The position numbers and the translations under genes were made by a program. Below are positions 35,245 through 43,682 of a stretch of 64,000 nucleotides of DNA, piece by piece. How positions within the stretch are numbered: the first letter of the stretch is position 1; each line of letters starts with the position of its first letter. The notes below the pieces were generated by a model that searched no databases, was not told the origin of the DNA, and saw only the letters and a list, made by a program, of their open reading frames with translations. Origin of the DNA: Neobacillus driksii (lineage in GTDB: Bacteria; Bacillota; Bacilli; Bacillales; Cytobacillaceae); NCBI RefSeq assembly GCF_013409995.1, contig NZ_JACCBX010000013.1, positions 106,776 to 170,775 on the forward strand, given 5' to 3'.

Positions 35245-36063
35245 TCATCTTGCTAAATTTTGTGCTGCTTTATAAATTAAATCTTCTTCCAAAATGTTAA
35301 CTTTTACTTTTCCAAGTATGCCGAAATCAACTTCGAATTTATCACCTGTTTTAAAGGTAACAGCTTTTGATAGCGCTCCTGATAAGACAAACATGCCCGG
35401 CTCGATAGAAATGCCAAAGGCACTCACTTCATTTGCTAACCAAACAACTGCATTGAGTGGGTTCCCTAACACAGCTGAGCTCGTTGCTTCGTCTAAAAAT
35501 TCACCATTTTTCTTTACAATCATTGGAATATTTGTAATGTCTTCAATGTCTTTAAGTAGCGTCCGCTTTTGACCTAAGATCGCACCGGCGGAAGACCCAT
35601 TGTCTGCCACTGTATCCTCAAATTTTATTTTCCAATTCTCAATGCGGCTGTCGATTACTTCGACTGCTGGTACTACATAGGCTGTTGCATCAATTACATC
35701 TTGCACCGTCACTTGTGGCCCTTTTAACTCTCTATTAAAAACAAACGCAATCTCAAACTCTACCTTTGGCTGAATAAAAGACTCAGCAACTAAACCATCT
35801 GCCTCGTCATATACCATTGTATCTAAAATACAGCCATAGTCTGGTGTATAAACATTCAACATTTCTTGCATCACTTTACTCGTTAACCCGATCTTTAACC
35901 CTTTCACTGTGGCCCCGTTTTCAATCTTTTGATGAATTTGCTCTAATTGCACTGCATAAGCCTCAGCAACTGTAATATTTTCATAGGTTTCGGTTAAGGG
36001 AGCAATTGGCTGTTTCGTACGTTCCGCTTCAAGCAATGCTTCAGCTATGGTTTGAATATTCAT
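35245..36063 (-). CDS. 2-keto-4-pentenoate hydratase family (MhpD/HpaH-like)
   Basis: 272 residues of the fumarylacetoacetase-like superfamily, hydratase branch. It hydrates 2-hydroxypenta-2,4-dienoate-type products of meta-cleavage to 4-hydroxy-2-oxo acids. Visible are GLKIGLTSKVMQEMLNV, DYGCILDTM, the metal-binding QPKVEFEIAFVF, AVEVIDSRIENWKI and DNGSSAGAILG. The ATG at 36063 follows AAAGGAG; the frame begins at a TTG six bases upstream. It is the middle gene of flavin reductase-hydratase-FAD synthetase. Known relatives include decarboxylases, but the pathway setting favours a hydratase. Confidence 0.87.
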   Translation of the reverse strand: MNIQTIAEALLEAERTKQPIAPLTETYENITVAEAYAVQLEQIHQKIENGATVKGLKIGLTSKVMQEMLNVYTPDYGCILDTMVYDEADGLVAESFIQPKVEFEIAFVFNRELKGPQVTVQDVIDATAYVVPAVEVIDSRIENWKIKFEDTVADNGSSAGAILGQKRTLLKDIEDITNIPMIVKKNGEFLDEATSSAVLGNPLNAVVWLANEVSAFGISIEPGMFVLSGALSKAVTFKTGDKFEVDFGILGKVKVNILEEDLIYKAAQNLAR

Positions 36064-36077
36064 AGACAATTCTCCTT

Positions 36078-36551
36078 TTAGGACTTAACTGTTTCTACCT
36101 CTGTCAATTGACAATATTTACCACTGAAGAACAATAACGGATCTTTATCCTCAAGCCGTAAATCTACTACTTTACCAATGAATAATGTATGGTCACCCTC
36201 TATATGTTCTGATACGACTTCACATGCGATTTGAGTGATAGCCCCTTTTAATACTGGCAGCCCAGCTAACGTTTCAAATTCAACTACTTCACCAGGTCTC
36301 CCAGCAAAATGACGTGAATAATGCTCTTGATCCTCCGCTAAAATATTTACTGTATACTTTTTAGATTGTGAAACTTTCTCTAGAAATTTTGCTTTATGTC
36401 CAATAGAAATTAAGACAAGCTTCGGATCCAATGATACTGACATAAAACCGTTTGCTGTCATTCCATGTGTTTCTCCCTCGTTTTCTGTTAAAAGAACTGT
36501 AACCCCTGTCGCAAACTTCCCCATTGCATTTCTAAATAAACGATCATCCAT
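36078..36551 (-). CDS. Flavin reductase (HpaC/HsaB-like), small monooxygenase component
   Basis: 157 residues with the FMN-binding split-barrel pattern: FATGVTVLLT, GMTANGFMSVSLDPKLVLIS, then LAEDQEHYSRHFAGRPGE and GDHTLFIGKVVDL. It reduces FMN or FAD with NAD(P)H and passes the reduced flavin to an oxygenase. The obvious partner is the class D monooxygenase at 41345. It is first in the left-hand unit of the cluster, transcribed away from the transporter gene, with 14 bases to the hydratase. Confidence 0.9.
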   Translation of the reverse strand: MDDRLFRNAMGKFATGVTVLLTENEGETHGMTANGFMSVSLDPKLVLISIGHKAKFLEKVSQSKKYTVNILAEDQEHYSRHFAGRPGEVVEFETLAGLPVLKGAITQIACEVVSEHIEGDHTLFIGKVVDLRLEDKDPLLFFSGKYCQLTEVETVKS

Positions 36552-36625
36552 CCCAATTCCCCCATTCGTAATCGATTGATTTAATCATAAATGAGTCCAT
36601 TTAAAATTATCATGGTATTTTTTAT

Positions 36626-36679
36626 TGAAAATTCAAATAAAAACAATAAAATTTACACAAATCTATATTTGAATTTTCA
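36626..36679. promoter_or_regulatory. Long inverted repeat in the aromatic-cluster control region
   Basis: TGAAAATTCAAATA (36626-36639) is perfectly repeated in inverse orientation at 36666-36679, 26 bases apart. The site lies 75-130 bases upstream of the flavin reductase. The half-site AATTTTCA recurs in the control region at 40300-40369, so it may be the operator of the V4R/PucR-type regulator. Confidence 0.55.
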
Positions 36680-36935
36680 CATGAAAAATATTCAGAAAAA
36701 TTCAGATTTATCAATATATCGCAATGTCAAAAGTTTTGCTTTTTGGAACTGGGATTCTATTACTTCTTTTTTGTTCTCCGGCAAACACAAATTAACTATC
36801 AATCTTTTTTTTCTTGTCAATCTCTTTTTTATCAAATAGAATTCATTTCATGGAAGATTCGAACTCCGGATTTTCTGATAAGATGCTATAGTTTGTTTTA
36901 AAAGTATGTCTAGTAAAACATAAGGGAGGTGTGAA

Positions 36936-36968
36936 ATGAATTTTTTGAAAACGCTAACATTAACTTGA
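36936..36968 (+). other. Short leader ORF with strong ribosome binding site
   Basis: GGGAGGTG lies ideally before an ATG that opens a 10-codon frame (MNFLKTLTLT, stop). Removing one base would continue it into EEKQLPEEFSEESDNIITK up to 37025, so it is either a leader peptide or a decayed small gene. The cre site lies inside it. Confidence 0.3.
36946..36959 (+). promoter_or_regulatory. cre site (CcpA operator) before the aromatic transporter gene
   Basis: TGAAAACGCTAACA matches the strict cre consensus TGWNANCGNTNWCA at every position. It is 107 bases upstream of the MFS start, placed to impose carbon catabolite repression on the uptake gene and perhaps the divergent unit. Confidence 0.7.
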
Positions 36969-37065
36969 AGAAAAACAGTTACCTGAAGAATTTTCGGAAG
37001 AATCTGATAATATTATCACGAAATGATGTGGATGAGAAAATACGGTAATTCAAGGGGGATTTTAC

Positions 37066-38361
37066 ATGCGTTGGGTTGTATTAGGATTTCTATTCTTGCT
37101 ATCTGTTTTAAACTATACGGATAAATCAGTTTTAGGCTTAGCCGCAGAACCAATCATGTCTGAACTAAATTTATCTTACGATCAGTTTGGTTTGGTGGGA
37201 AGTAGCTTCTTCGCTGCATACGCTGTCGGAAGTATTGTTTTAGGTACATTAACGTATCGTTTCAACTCAAAATATTTATTAATGATGATTGCTACTGGCT
37301 GGACAATTTCATTAGCAAGTGCGTATTTTGTCGAAACGTTGCCACACTTAATTTTACTCCGTGTTGTCTTAGGTTTCTTCGAGGGTTCTACGCTTGGTTT
37401 TTGCCTAGTACACCTTGCACGATGGTTCACTAGTGCACAACGTGGTGTTGCCACAGCTATTATGACTTCCGGTACAACAGTTGGTACGTATTTAGCAGCA
37501 CCAATTTTAGTTATGGGAATTACAAACTTAGGCTGGCAGCATACTTTCGCAATGTTAGGAGTAGCAAGCTTTGCATGGGCACTCTTCTTCTTCTTTATGA
37601 GAGACGAACCAAAGCAGCCACTGGTCGAGGACGTAAAATCTTTAGCTTCTAACAAGGAAGTACCATTCAAGTATATATTAAAAGTATTATTCAACCCGTA
37701 TGTATTATCAATTTTAGTTATAGGTTTCGTATCAATGTGGATTACAACTTGGGTTCTTACATGGGCACCAACTTACTTAACACAAATCGTTGGCCTTAAG
37801 CAGCAAAGTATGAGCTTAATATTCGCTGGAATGGGCATTGCTGGTACAGTATTCGCAATTTGTGCAGGAAAATTTACAGACGTCTTATTTAAGAAAAATA
37901 AAAGCCTTATCAAATCTTATGACCGTGTATTAGTTACGGTATTACTTGTTGGTGCTGCCTCTTACGCAATGACAACCATTGTATCTTCACCAGTTTTAGC
38001 ATGTATTTTCTTAGGGGTAGGCTTAATAATGAACACAAGCTTATTACCGTTAAATGCTGCGATTAAAACGTTGATCATCCCGAAAAACTTAGTAGGTAGT
38101 GTAACAGGTATTTCATTAGCGATTGCAAGTATGGCTGGTATAATTGGTCCATGGATTACTGGTTACTTGATCACACTTGCAGGTGATGACGTTCGCTCTG
38201 GCTTCAACGCAGGGGTGTTAGTTATAGTTAGTTTATATATTGTGTCTGCAATCGTGTTATTAGCTACACGTAAATTAAAAATTACAGCAACTGAAAAAGA
38301 AGACGCAAGTCGTGCTGCTGAAGAAGATCAAATGAACTTAGACATTGTTGTAGAGCAATAA
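37066..38361 (+). CDS. MFS transporter, probable aromatic acid uptake
   Basis: 431 residues with twelve predicted membrane helices. The N-terminus reads LNYTDKSVLGLAAEPIMSEL, with DKSVLG and FEGSTLGFCLVHLARWF resembling the anion:cation symporter (ACS) branch of the major facilitator superfamily, which imports organic and aromatic acids. The charged loop between helices 6 and 7 and a polar C-terminal tail are present. It is preceded by AAGGGGG and sits between the hydratase unit and the regulator gene. Substrate is inferred only from context. Confidence 0.85.
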   Translation: MRWVVLGFLFLLSVLNYTDKSVLGLAAEPIMSELNLSYDQFGLVGSSFFAAYAVGSIVLGTLTYRFNSKYLLMMIATGWTISLASAYFVETLPHLILLRVVLGFFEGSTLGFCLVHLARWFTSAQRGVATAIMTSGTTVGTYLAAPILVMGITNLGWQHTFAMLGVASFAWALFFFFMRDEPKQPLVEDVKSLASNKEVPFKYILKVLFNPYVLSILVIGFVSMWITTWVLTWAPTYLTQIVGLKQQSMSLIFAGMGIAGTVFAICAGKFTDVLFKKNKSLIKSYDRVLVTVLLVGAASYAMTTIVSSPVLACIFLGVGLIMNTSLLPLNAAIKTLIIPKNLVGSVTGISLAIASMAGIIGPWITGYLITLAGDDVRSGFNAGVLVIVSLYIVSAIVLLATRKLKITATEKEDASRAAEEDQMNLDIVVEQ

Positions 38362-38383
38362 ATTCAACATGGGCTTGCTCGTG

Positions 38384-38437
38384 TAAAAGACTGTAGACAA
38401 ACTCAAAAAAAATGAGTTTGTCTACAGTCTTTTTTGT
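38384..38437. terminator. Bidirectional terminator between MFS and regulator genes
   Basis: A stem of about 21 bases (AAAAGACTGTAGACAAACTC and its complement) with an A-rich loop serves both convergent genes; TTTTTTG follows on the plus strand. Confidence 0.92.
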
Positions 38438-38440
38438 TTT

Positions 38441-40246
38441 TTATCTTGCAAATTCCTCAAAGTTTAAGCTATCCGACAATATTAGCGCCTGAATAACTAA
38501 TAAAGTATAGGCTGCTGTTGACGCGTTTTTCAGTGAAATTTGCAGCTGTTCCTCAATTTGCTTTATACGATATTGGATACCGCCGATTGATAACGTCAAC
38601 TCATCCATCGTTTCTTTTAAGCGTTGGCTATTTAATAAATAGACGTAAAGCGTGTGCAACAATTCCTTTTTACGTGGATCATCGAAATTGTATAAATCTT
38701 TTAACGTCTTTTTCGCCATTTCATGCAGCTGCTCAATGCTCATGTTCTTTACGATATCACCAAGCATACCTAAATCTTCGTATTCCGTTAGCAGCTTCTG
38801 GTTTGGAAAGCGCTGTGCGACACGTGCCTCTTGTAAAGAACGTTCGAAATCTTTAAAGTTGCTAAACGTTCCGCTAAGACCGATTGAATATTTATAATTG
38901 CTATTTTGCTTCTCCATCTTTTGAAAAATTTTCGTGATCTTCTTTTGCCAACCCTGCCTATCGCTATTTAGTGAGTTAAGGAGAGCAATTTCCTCCCCGA
39001 GTACTGCAAAAATACATGATAAATCCCACTCTTTTGCCAGCTTAGATAACTCTGTCAGCTGTTCATGAATGTCAATAATTTCATGATTTTTCTTTTTCTT
39101 TTTTACACTAATAATACCTGTAGAAAATGGAGGCTGAAACTTAAACGGCAAAAATTTATAGTAAGATTCGATATCTTTAATATTTCGATTATGAATTAAG
39201 CGCTCTAATAGTGAGCTGCGCATACGTTGCTGCTCTTCAAACTGCGCCTCTTCGTATAAAATACATAACGCCACGACCGTTGAAATACGTTCTAAAAATA
39301 GGTGGTCGTTTTCATCCATATGCTTTTCATCAAAGTAAATAAACGAACAAGTGCCATAACTTTTTTTATTAATAAGAACTGGTGCTGTCAACTTCCAGTA
39401 TTTATCTCCCTTGTAATTCAAAACGTTGTGCTTATCGACAAACTGCGATAATTTCGCCTTATCTTTTTTTATTACTAGCTGTTGTTCCTCCGTTAAACCA
39501 ACTTGACTTAAACTAGTGCCGTGAATATCCTCAATCAAAATCGGGATGTTCACCAGCTCGTATGCAGCCTGTACTATTTCATCCATTGAATGCTTATCTG
39601 TAACTTTTTGCGTGAGTTGACCATGAAATATTGAAATCTTTTCAAGCATCTGCTTATGATGCAAAAGTGCATCATATGTCATTTCAAGCTCGGATAATAT
39701 GTTGTCGTTTTGATAAAGGTGAATAAGTTCTTCCTTCTCATTGAGCCAATCGCGCTCCAATCGAACTTTAAACTCGCAGCATGGATCACCTTTTGCGACG
39801 CATTTATACTCAATTGCAATAATTGACTCGCCAAACTCATATGTCAATGCACCACTTGCAAAGCCGCATAACATGTGACAAACACATTCATCTGCTAAAC
39901 CGTAATTTTTCAGGTGTAATGCTGCTTCGAATGATTCTACCCATTGCCCCCACGTATCGATACATTCAACCGTGCCGTCCTGATGACGCACAATTTCCCC
40001 CTTGAAAATAACATCTTTTACGTGACCTAAGCGCGAATGTCTTTTACCGACAGGATTCACCGAGTTTTTATTTTGGAAATTATTTTTGGCTGATTCCATC
40101 CCAAACTCTTTACCAAATCGGAATAAAAAGCCTTTCGTTTTATGAGATCCAATGTTGTTAAATAAATTGTTTTTTAATGTGTGGAAGGCATTTGCAGACA
40201 TTAAAATATTTTTCGTTTCGCTAGAATCAAATGCAATTTCACTCAT
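38441..40246 (-). CDS. V4R-domain / PucR-type transcriptional regulator of aromatic catabolism
   Basis: About 601 residues. The N-terminus resembles the XylR_N aromatic-sensing domain and is followed by a V4R domain (about 85-170) with Cys124, Cys126, Cys130, Cys152, Cys159 and Cys160, which may bind metal or ligand. A GAF-like middle precedes a C-terminal PucR-type helix-turn-helix (SQRLKETMDELTLSIGGIQY). Classical XylR/DmpR proteins carry a sigma-54 AAA+ module after V4R; here it is replaced by a PucR output domain. Its position between the two catabolic units makes it their likely activator. The start at 40246 follows AAAGGGG. Confidence 0.85.
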   Translation of the reverse strand: MSEIAFDSSETKNILMSANAFHTLKNNLFNNIGSHKTKGFLFRFGKEFGMESAKNNFQNKNSVNPVGKRHSRLGHVKDVIFKGEIVRHQDGTVECIDTWGQWVESFEAALHLKNYGLADECVCHMLCGFASGALTYEFGESIIAIEYKCVAKGDPCCEFKVRLERDWLNEKEELIHLYQNDNILSELEMTYDALLHHKQMLEKISIFHGQLTQKVTDKHSMDEIVQAAYELVNIPILIEDIHGTSLSQVGLTEEQQLVIKKDKAKLSQFVDKHNVLNYKGDKYWKLTAPVLINKKSYGTCSFIYFDEKHMDENDHLFLERISTVVALCILYEEAQFEEQQRMRSSLLERLIHNRNIKDIESYYKFLPFKFQPPFSTGIISVKKKKKNHEIIDIHEQLTELSKLAKEWDLSCIFAVLGEEIALLNSLNSDRQGWQKKITKIFQKMEKQNSNYKYSIGLSGTFSNFKDFERSLQEARVAQRFPNQKLLTEYEDLGMLGDIVKNMSIEQLHEMAKKTLKDLYNFDDPRKKELLHTLYVYLLNSQRLKETMDELTLSIGGIQYRIKQIEEQLQISLKNASTAAYTLLVIQALILSDSLNFEEFAR

Positions 40247-40299
40247 TAAAATCACATCCCCTTTGGTATTCTATTTCCCATATTACAAAAACAAATTCC

Positions 40300-40369
40300 A
40301 ATTTTCAATAAATTTTAAAGATTATTACTATTTATACAATAAAAATCACTATTATATTTAAAATTTTCA
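40300..40369. promoter_or_regulatory. Repeated half-sites between regulator and hydrolase genes
   Basis: AATTTTCA occurs at 40300-40307 and 40362-40369 in the 176-base divergent region, matching the arms of the inverted repeat at 36626-36679. The AT-rich context makes chance matches possible. Confidence 0.35.
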
Positions 40370-40422
40370 ACAGTTATACTCAAAACAGAAAATAACAACT
40401 AATCAGTACAGGGGGCAAAACG

Positions 40423-41319
40423 ATGACAATTTTTGAAGGATTCCATAATAGCTTCGTATTAGCAAACGGTGTACGTACACATTATTCCTGGGCCGGAACA
40501 GAAGGACCAGCTGTAATTTTATTACATGGTGCAGGACCCGGAGCTTGCGGCGCAGCGGGCTGGCGTTTTATGTTACCTGCATTAGCAAAAGCTGGCTTTC
40601 GCGCATATGCAGTAGACCAACTATCAATGGGGTTCACAGATGCACGCCCTCACGCATGGCCAGTAAATGGACATCAAAGCTTAGTGGACCATGTACATGA
40701 TTTTATTGAAGCATTATGCCTAGATGAGGTATCACTTGTAGGCAACTCTCAAGGTGCTTACATTGCGGCTAAATATGCAATTGACCACCCGGAAAAGGTA
40801 AATAGGGTTGTTTACATCGGCAGTAATACCATGTATCAAGCAATGCAGGAAGTACCCGAAAGAAAGCTCCGTTCATTCTTAGAAGTGATTGGTTACGACT
40901 ATACAGAAGAATCATTACGGAAATTTATGTACCGCAATTCAAGTGAAGACACAGTCATACCGGAAGAACTAATTCAACTGCGTCATCAAGCAGCAACCCG
41001 CCCAGGCGTAAGAGAATCAAATCAAGCGTTCGATGCTTACTTAGCAAAAATGAATGAAGATCCAAAGCTATGGGATCGTTACTGCATCAAAGATGCATTA
41101 CCAAAATTAAAAATCCCTAGCATTTTCATTTGGGGTAACCAAGATTCTGTTGCACCAGTGGAGACAGGTTATAAGCTTGAGAAATTATTACCGAACATTA
41201 AATTCGAATATATCGAAAACTGCGGTCACCAAGCACAAACGGACCAACCAGAAATTGTGAACAAACTTGTCATCGATTTTTTAGCAGCGGGAAAAGATCA
41301 AGCAGTCACAGCACAATAA
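40423..41319 (+). CDS. Alpha/beta-fold C-C hydrolase (MhpC/HsaD-like)
   Basis: 298 residues. The catalytic triad is Ser109 (VGNSQGAY), Asp241 (WGNQDSVAP) and His269 (CGHQAQTD), with the oxyanion loop LLHGAGPGACGAAGW. This pattern is typical of meta-cleavage-product hydrolases, which split the ring-opened dienoate into a carboxylic acid and a 2-hydroxypentadienoate. That product would feed the hydratase at 35245. It heads a unit of hydrolase, monooxygenase and dioxygenase. Confidence 0.9.
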   Translation: MTIFEGFHNSFVLANGVRTHYSWAGTEGPAVILLHGAGPGACGAAGWRFMLPALAKAGFRAYAVDQLSMGFTDARPHAWPVNGHQSLVDHVHDFIEALCLDEVSLVGNSQGAYIAAKYAIDHPEKVNRVVYIGSNTMYQAMQEVPERKLRSFLEVIGYDYTEESLRKFMYRNSSEDTVIPEELIQLRHQAATRPGVRESNQAFDAYLAKMNEDPKLWDRYCIKDALPKLKIPSIFIWGNQDSVAPVETGYKLEKLLPNIKFEYIENCGHQAQTDQPEIVNKLVIDFLAAGKDQAVTAQ

Positions 41320-41344
41320 ACTATTTTTTGAAAGGAATGATCAA

Positions 41345-42514
41345 ATGGTAACAGTAGTTGAAAATAAGGCGACTTATGAAGAAATCATACAAAAAGCAAA
41401 ACGTATCGGCGAAGCTGCAGAGTTAGAAGCAATCGAAGCAGACCTAAACTCGACAATCTCTCATCGTATCGCGGATATTATCCGCGAGGAGGGAATTCAC
41501 CGTTTGATTTTACCGAAAGAGTTTGGCTATCCACAACTGGATTGGCGCACGTTCGTTGATATGGTAAGTACAGTTGGTTACCACAACTTATCTGCTGCGT
41601 GGTTAACCTACTTCTTCTCCGTGCACAACTCTTGGGTATGCTACTATCCGAGGCACATCCGTGATGAAGTTATTAACCAAGGCGGTTTCGTAGCGGATGT
41701 ATTTGCACCAATCGGCAAAGTAGAATCAGTTGAAAACGGCTATATCGTTTCAGGTAAGTACAACTTTGTAAGCGGTATCAATTATAGCGATTGGGTCGGC
41801 GTTGGCGCAATTATGAAATTCGATGACAGCGACGTACCTGAGCGTGTAGGTATACTATTAAAAGTTTCTGACTTAGAAGTTGTGAACACTTGGGATTCTC
41901 TTGGTCTTCGTGGATCAGGCAGTAATACATTAATCGTCGACAGAGTGTCCGTAAAACCAGATGCCATCCTACGCTTTAGCAAAATTATCGAAAAGAGCCA
42001 GCCGCCATATGAAGAGTTCGATCAAGACTACTTATACTACAACACACCATTCTACCCTGGCTTCTATGTAGGGTTCGCAGCAATGGCTGTTGGTGGTGCA
42101 GAGCGTGTACTTGACGAATTTGAAAAGCATACAGCAGGCCGCGTACGCTTCTCTGGCATAAACGAAAAAGATTCACCTGCGAGCCAACGCGTGCTTTCAG
42201 AGTTAAAACTTGAAATGCTTTCTGCTAAAGGTTTATTAAATGAATACATTGCAATGATGGAAACAGATAAAGGCGGCCCGTACGAAGGGGCAAAATATAA
42301 AGCTATCCGTGCAAAGATTATTGATAGGTGCACACAAATCGGTGTTAAATCACTCCTTACTTTAGGTGGACACGCATTATTAAAAGGTCACCCAGTAGAG
42401 CTATTCACTCGTGACTTAATGGCAATCGCCACTCACATTACTTCTTTATATGAAGACGGCATTTTAGGTTACGGCAGACACTTATTCGGCGTGAATACAA
42501 ACATTCAAGGGTAA
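41345..42514 (+). CDS. Class D flavin-dependent monooxygenase (HsaA-like, acyl-CoA dehydrogenase fold)
   Basis: 389 residues with the acyl-CoA dehydrogenase fold used by two-component phenol hydroxylases. Visible features are RLILPKEFGYPQLDWRTF, LSAAWLTYFFSVHNSW, VSGKYNFVSGINYSDWVGVG, TWDSLGLRGSGSNTL and GGHALLKGHPVELFTRDLMA. It probably uses reduced flavin from the reductase at 36078 to ortho-hydroxylate a phenolic substrate to a catechol, which the next gene product cleaves. It is 25 bases after the hydrolase. Confidence 0.87.
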   Translation: MVTVVENKATYEEIIQKAKRIGEAAELEAIEADLNSTISHRIADIIREEGIHRLILPKEFGYPQLDWRTFVDMVSTVGYHNLSAAWLTYFFSVHNSWVCYYPRHIRDEVINQGGFVADVFAPIGKVESVENGYIVSGKYNFVSGINYSDWVGVGAIMKFDDSDVPERVGILLKVSDLEVVNTWDSLGLRGSGSNTLIVDRVSVKPDAILRFSKIIEKSQPPYEEFDQDYLYYNTPFYPGFYVGFAAMAVGGAERVLDEFEKHTAGRVRFSGINEKDSPASQRVLSELKLEMLSAKGLLNEYIAMMETDKGGPYEGAKYKAIRAKIIDRCTQIGVKSLLTLGGHALLKGHPVELFTRDLMAIATHITSLYEDGILGYGRHLFGVNTNIQG

Positions 42515-42603
42515 TAGTAGTATTCGAAAATATGATTTAAAAAGAGTGGATTAGTATTTCACATGTCCTCTTATAAAAACAACTAATTATGAGGTGAAAA
42601 TAA

Positions 42604-43584
42604 ATGGAAAAATTTCATTACGCACCGGAAATTGCAAAATTAGGACACGTAGCTTTAGTGTCAGCAGATCTTGAAAAATCTTTATGGTTCTTCCGCGACA
42701 CAATCGGATTAGAAGAAACAGAAGTGGTAGATGGCGTACACTACTTACGAGCTTGGGGCGACTTCGAACACCATACATTATCAATTACAGCTGGTGAAAC
42801 TTCTTACATCGATCACATCGGCTGGCGTACAAAACGTCGCGAGGACGTAGCAACTTTCGCAAAATTATTAGAAGATGCCGGTACAGAAGTACGTTGGATA
42901 GAGGCAGGCGAAGAAGTGGCGCAAGGTGAATCCATCCGCTTCAAATTACCAAGTGGTCACCGCTTTGAACTTTACTACGATATGGAAAAAACACCTGCTG
43001 ATGAATCTCGTAAATCAGTACTTAAAAATCAAACATATAAATCTTGGGCAAAAGGTGTATCTCCACGCCGTATTGACCATGTAAACTTACAAACTTCTCA
43101 CGATAACGCTGAAATCGTAAAATATTTACAAGAAGCATTAGGTTTTAAGTTGCGCGAATATTTCGTAAATCCAGACGACGTACAAGTAGCAAGCTGGTTA
43201 TCAGTAACAAACTTAGTACATGACGTAGCCATCATGTCTACACCACGATCTAAAGAACCAAACGAAATGCACCATATCGCTTACTGGTTAGACAACGCTC
43301 AAGATTTACTGCGTGCTGCTGACATTTTATGCGAATCAGAAGTACAATTCGTTGGTCCTGGTAAACATGGAATTTCTCAAGCCATGTACATTTACGTAAA
43401 AGACCCAGGAAGCGGCTTACGTCTTGAAATCTTTACAAACGGCTACTTAATCTTCGAGCCAGACTGGGAGCCAGTGAAATGGACTTATGAAGAATATTTG
43501 AAAAATGGTTCCGCATACTGGGGTGATCGCCGCCGCGACGACGTAGATCGTGAAGCACAAGTAAAAGAATTAGCGAAATCATAA
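42604..43584 (+). CDS. Extradiol (catechol 2,3-type) dioxygenase, VOC family
   Basis: 326 residues forming two VOC modules. The active C-terminal module carries the Fe(II) ligands His159 (RRIDHVN), His223/His224 (NEMHHIAYW) and Glu275 (LRLEIFTNG), with a conserved His206 nearby (NLVHDVA). The N-terminal module (KLGHVALVS...) is structural. It opens a catechol next to one hydroxyl to give a yellow meta-cleavage product for the hydrolase. It is preceded by TGAGGTG and followed by a strong hairpin. Confidence 0.92.
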   Translation: MEKFHYAPEIAKLGHVALVSADLEKSLWFFRDTIGLEETEVVDGVHYLRAWGDFEHHTLSITAGETSYIDHIGWRTKRREDVATFAKLLEDAGTEVRWIEAGEEVAQGESIRFKLPSGHRFELYYDMEKTPADESRKSVLKNQTYKSWAKGVSPRRIDHVNLQTSHDNAEIVKYLQEALGFKLREYFVNPDDVQVASWLSVTNLVHDVAIMSTPRSKEPNEMHHIAYWLDNAQDLLRAADILCESEVQFVGPGKHGISQAMYIYVKDPGSGLRLEIFTNGYLIFEPDWEPVKWTYEEYLKNGSAYWGDRRRDDVDREAQVKELAKS

Positions 43585-43589
43585 TAACT

Positions 43590-43629
43590 AAACCACCAGT
43601 ATTCATGACGATGAACGCTGGTGGTTTCT
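43590..43629 (+). terminator. Hairpin terminator after the dioxygenase gene
   Basis: AAACCACCAG pairs with CTGGTGGTTT, with an inner ATTCAT/ATGAA stem. Only a short T run follows, so read-through into the next gene is possible. Confidence 0.7.
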
Positions 43630-43682
43630 TAAGTAATAAATGTAGTTACGAATATTATCATAGGAAGGGGTGTTACTGACTG

